From Actinomycetota bacterium (GTDB taxonomy: Bacteria; Actinomycetota; Thermoleophilia; Solirubrobacterales; Solirubrobacteraceae): a DNA stretch of 7,879 nt. The position numbers and the translations under genes were made by a program. The notes below the pieces were generated by a model. The model was given only the letters and a program-made list of their open reading frames with translations. It made no database searches and was not told the origin of the DNA. The stretch spans positions 1 through 7,879 of the forward strand of contig WLNG01000059.1 of the NCBI GenBank assembly GCA_009699915.1, in the 5' to 3' direction. Below are positions 5,570 to 7,879 of the stretch, in pieces (the stretch's first letter is position 1; each line of letters begins with the position of its first letter).

Positions 5570-5588
5570 CGCCGGTCACACCCCGGCG
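5570..5588 (+). terminator. Short hairpin after the DUF1295 stop codon, possible terminator
   Basis: CGCCGG (5570-5575) pairs perfectly with CCGGCG (5583-5588) around a 7-nt loop, beginning 2 bp after the TAG. There is no T-tract. The remaining intergenic sequence up to 5698 holds no gene I can support. Confidence 0.3.
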
Positions 5589-5698
5589 TGCAACCACTCG
5601 AAGATGGCGAGGCCGAGCAGTCCCCGGCGGCCTGAGCCCGGGAGGGAAAGCCACGCGCGGCGTCGAATCCGCCCGTAGGGCGCCAGCCTCATCCAGCC

Positions 5699-6847
5699 AT
5701 GCCCACGTTCAAGCAGCCGATCGAGGACCACCTCCTGCCCCGCGGCGTCGAGACGCCCGGCCCCTCGACGCGGACGGTGCTGCGGATCGTCTTCACGGTG
5801 TTGATCGTCGTCGGCGTGCTCGCGCTCATTCGCGTCCTCTGGCAGCCCCTCGCCTGGATCTTCCTCGCGACCTTCCTCGCGATCGCACTCTCCGGGCCGG
5901 TCAACATCCTCGCCAGGCGCATGCGCCGAGGGCTTGCGATCACGATCGTCTACATCTGCGTCCTGCTGATCCCGGCAGGCCTCGCCGTGCTGATCGTCCC
6001 GCCGCTGGTCCGGCAGGGAATCCAGTTCACGGACCGCCTGCCGCAGTATTCGCGCGACCTCCAGCAGCAGGTCGACAAGAACCCGAAGCTGAGCAAGATC
6101 AACAAAGACTTCGGCGTCACCGACCGCGTGAACAAGCTGGCGAGCGACCTCCCGAACCGCTTCGGAGAGGCCGCGGGGACGCTGCGTGATCTGGGCACCA
6201 GACTCGTCAATTCGCTCTTCGCCGGCTTCACGATCTTCGTCCTGAGCATCTTCATGGTCGCCCGCGGGAGACGCTGGATCGACATGGCGATCGACTTCCG
6301 CGGCGGGCGACAAGCGGAGAACCTCAAACGCACCGCCGACCGCATCGCGAACGCCGTCGGGAACTACGTCGGCGGGGCGCTCGTCCAATCCACCGTCGCA
6401 GGGCTCAGCGCGTTCATCATGCTCTCGGTGCTGGGCGTGCCGTTCGCCGGGGCGCTGGCGCTGCTCGTCGCGCTCTTCGACCTCCTGCCGATGATCGGTG
6501 CGCTGATCGCCGCGGTCATCGTCGGCGTCGTCACGCTCTTCAACGACTTCCCGACCGCCACGATCATCTGGGCGGTCTTCGCGATCGCCTACCAGCAGTT
6601 CGAGAACTACGTGATCCAGCCGCAGATCCAGAAGCGCGCGGTGGAGCTCGAGCCGTTCGTGGTCCTTGTCGCCGTGCTCTTCGGCGGGGCGCTCTTCGGC
6701 GTGATCGGCGCGCTGCTTGCGATCCCGGTCGCCGCGACGATCCAGATCTCGATGCAGGAATGGTGGCGCTACCGGCTCGACGGGCGCATCGAGATCGCCG
6801 GCTCGGGCGGCTCCCCGCCCTCGGGGTCCGGCGCAGCGATCAGCTGA
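5699..6847 (+). CDS. AI-2E family transporter (PF01594)
   Basis: Integral-membrane protein of the AI-2 exporter / YdiK-PerM superfamily. Members have been linked to autoinducer-2 export or Na+(Li+)/H+ antiport, and the role of a given member cannot be told from sequence. The 382-aa product has the standard architecture: paired N-terminal helices (about 27-46 and 50-70), a third at 78-100, a soluble helical insert (105-165), a helix at 170-188, then a C-terminal block from 220 with the signatures VGGALVQSTVAGL (224-236), FDLLPMIGALIAAV (260-273), YQQFENYVIQPQI (298-310) and FGVIGALLAIPVAATI (333-348). The tail is Gly/Ser/Pro-rich. The ATG at 5699 has no clear Shine-Dalgarno; a CAGCCT box (5684-5689) lies 9 nt upstream, so a very short leader is possible. 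Phosphofructokinase follows after 40 bp on the same strand. Confidence 0.93.
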   Translation: MPTFKQPIEDHLLPRGVETPGPSTRTVLRIVFTVLIVVGVLALIRVLWQPLAWIFLATFLAIALSGPVNILARRMRRGLAITIVYICVLLIPAGLAVLIVPPLVRQGIQFTDRLPQYSRDLQQQVDKNPKLSKINKDFGVTDRVNKLASDLPNRFGEAAGTLRDLGTRLVNSLFAGFTIFVLSIFMVARGRRWIDMAIDFRGGRQAENLKRTADRIANAVGNYVGGALVQSTVAGLSAFIMLSVLGVPFAGALALLVALFDLLPMIGALIAAVIVGVVTLFNDFPTATIIWAVFAIAYQQFENYVIQPQIQKRAVELEPFVVLVAVLFGGALFGVIGALLAIPVAATIQISMQEWWRYRLDGRIEIAGSGGSPPSGSGAAIS

Positions 6848-6887
6848 CGACCGGGTCTGCACGCCCCGCGCGTGCGACGATGGGGCG

Positions 6888-7879
6888 ATGCGCATCGGTC
6901 TGCTCACCGGCGGCGGCGACTGTCCCGGCCTCAATGCCGTCCTGCGCGCGGTCGTGCGCAGGGGCGCGAAGGACTACGGCCACGAGTTCGTCGGCGTGCG
7001 CTACGGCTGGGCCGGATTCGTCGACCACAACATGGTCGAGCTGACGATCGACAGCACTTCGGGGCTGATCCACCGCGGCGGGACGATTCTCGGCACCTCC
7101 CGCACCAACCCCTACCGGGACGGAGCCGACGGAACCACCGTCATCCGGAGCGCGATGGAGGGCGCGGGCATCGAGGCGCTGATCCCGATCGGCGGCGAGG
7201 ACACGCTCGGCGTCGCCGCGCGACTCGCCGACGACGGCGTCCCGGTGGTGGGCGTCCCGAAGACGATCGACAACGATCTCGCCGGGACCGACTACACCTT
7301 CGGCTTCGACACCGCCGTCCAGATCGCCACCGACGCGATCGACCGCCTCCACACCACGGCCGAGTCCCACAACCGGGTGCTCGTCGTCGAGGTGATGGGC
7401 CGCCACGCCGGATGGATCGCCTGCCATGCGGGGATGGCGGGCGGCGCCGACGCGATCCTCGTCCCGGAGCGGCCGTTCGATCTCGAAGAGGTCTGCGACC
7501 GGTTGCGGGCGCGCCATGCCCGCGGACGCAGCTTCTCGATCGTGGTCGCAAGCGAGGGGGCGCGGCCCGCGAGCGGCGACGTGACGACCCGCGGCGGCGG
7601 CGTGGATGCCTTCGGGCATGTGCGCCTCGGCGGCATCGCCGCCTGGCTCGAGGAGGCGATCGAGGCGCGGACCGGATTCGAGACGCGCATGGTGGTGCTC
7701 GGACACGTCCAGCGCGGCGGGACGCCCACCGCCTACGACCGCGTTCTGGCAACGCGCTACGGCGTCGAGGCGGCCGATGCGCTGAACCGCGGAGAGAGCG
7801 GGGTGATGGTCGCGCTGCGCGGCACGGAGATCGTCACGGTGCCGCTGGCGGAGGCGCTGGCCGCTCCCAAGCTGCTCGA
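6888..7879 (+). CDS. 6-phosphofructokinase, group III, predicted pyrophosphate-dependent (3'-truncated by window edge)
   Basis: Phosphorylates fructose 6-phosphate to fructose 1,6-bisphosphate in the cytoplasm (glycolysis; reversible if PPi-linked). 330 residues are visible, nearly the full length of this family (about 340-345). It opens MRIGLLTGGGDCPGLNAVLR (phosphoryl-donor binding loop), then RGGTILGTSRTNP (63-75), IGGEDTLG (101-108), PKTIDNDL (124-131) with catalytic Asp128, MGRHAGW (170-176), ASEG (221-224) and GHVQRGGTPTAYDR (272-285) with substrate-binding Arg. Asp105 and Lys125 stand at the positions of E. coli Gly104 and Gly124. Asp-plus-Lys is the known signature of PPi-dependent PFKs such as that of Amycolatopsis methanolica, while actinobacterial ATP enzymes carry Gly at the first site. 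The ATG at 6888 gives the conserved N-terminus; a GACGAT box 6 nt upstream is a weak leaderless candidate. It lies 40 bp after the AI-2E gene and may be co-transcribed. Confidence 0.95.
   Translation, partial: MRIGLLTGGGDCPGLNAVLRAVVRRGAKDYGHEFVGVRYGWAGFVDHNMVELTIDSTSGLIHRGGTILGTSRTNPYRDGADGTTVIRSAMEGAGIEALIPIGGEDTLGVAARLADDGVPVVGVPKTIDNDLAGTDYTFGFDTAVQIATDAIDRLHTTAESHNRVLVVEVMGRHAGWIACHAGMAGGADAILVPERPFDLEEVCDRLRARHARGRSFSIVVASEGARPASGDVTTRGGGVDAFGHVRLGGIAAWLEEAIEARTGFETRMVVLGHVQRGGTPTAYDRVLATRYGVEAADALNRGESGVMVALRGTEIVTVPLAEALAAPKLL

Noticed and set aside
5576..6934. Minus-strand 452-codon open frame antisense to the AI-2E transporter
   Set aside because: It is almost entirely Asp/Glu/Arg/His with no fold signature, a typical mirror of hydrophobic plus-strand codons.
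6840..7706. Minus-strand 288-codon open frame antisense to phosphofructokinase
   Set aside because: The plus strand encodes every PFK catalytic motif; the antisense frame shows no recognisable domain.
1..7879. Insertion sequence, CRISPR array, tRNA/rRNA, riboswitch or integration site
   Set aside because: I looked for repeats, transposase motifs and conserved RNA sequences on both strands and found none. The only repeats are short hairpins and one 9-bp tandem repeat.

Overview
The window is about 66-68% GC by eye, densely packed, and codes in the style of a high-GC actinobacterium. A deep-branching group such as Thermoleophilia/Solirubrobacterales fits best. The clues are a group III (actinobacterial-type) phosphofructokinase, an F420-dependent-type LLM oxidoreductase, TANNNT -10-like boxes close to start codons, and a heliorhodopsin, a family concentrated in monoderm bacteria. 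The lineage is an inference; no rRNA or marker gene is present. I see no mobile element, tRNA, rRNA or CRISPR array.

Layout, left to right. (1) The C-terminal two thirds of a DHA2-type MFS drug/proton antiporter (+, enters from the left edge). (2) An LLM-class F420-dependent oxidoreductase (+), possibly from a leaderless transcript. (3) A strong GC-rich hairpin, then, convergently, an orphan branched-chain-amino-acid-type ABC substrate-binding protein (-). (4) Divergently from it, across 85 bp, a heliorhodopsin (+). (5) Overlapping the heliorhodopsin tail-to-tail by 28 bp, an integral-membrane fatty acid hydroxylase/sterol desaturase family enzyme (-). (6) Divergently from that, a 34-codon small ORF whose stop overlaps the start of a DUF1295 (steroid-reductase-like) membrane enzyme (+). 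(7) An AI-2E family transporter (+). (8) A phosphofructokinase running off the right edge (+), with active-site residues pointing to pyrophosphate rather than ATP as phosphoryl donor.

The centre of the window (about 1.75-5.57 kb) is the most interesting part. A retinal photoreceptor of unknown biological role sits between a periplasmic-binding-protein gene, with which it shares a short divergent control region, and two membrane-embedded lipid- or isoprenoid-modifying enzymes. No retinal-forming gene (carotenoid oxygenase), photolyase or glutamine synthetase lies in the window. Any functional link between the heliorhodopsin and its neighbours is an inference from arrangement only. The right-hand genes look like ordinary transport and central-metabolism genes, apart from the PFK cofactor signature.
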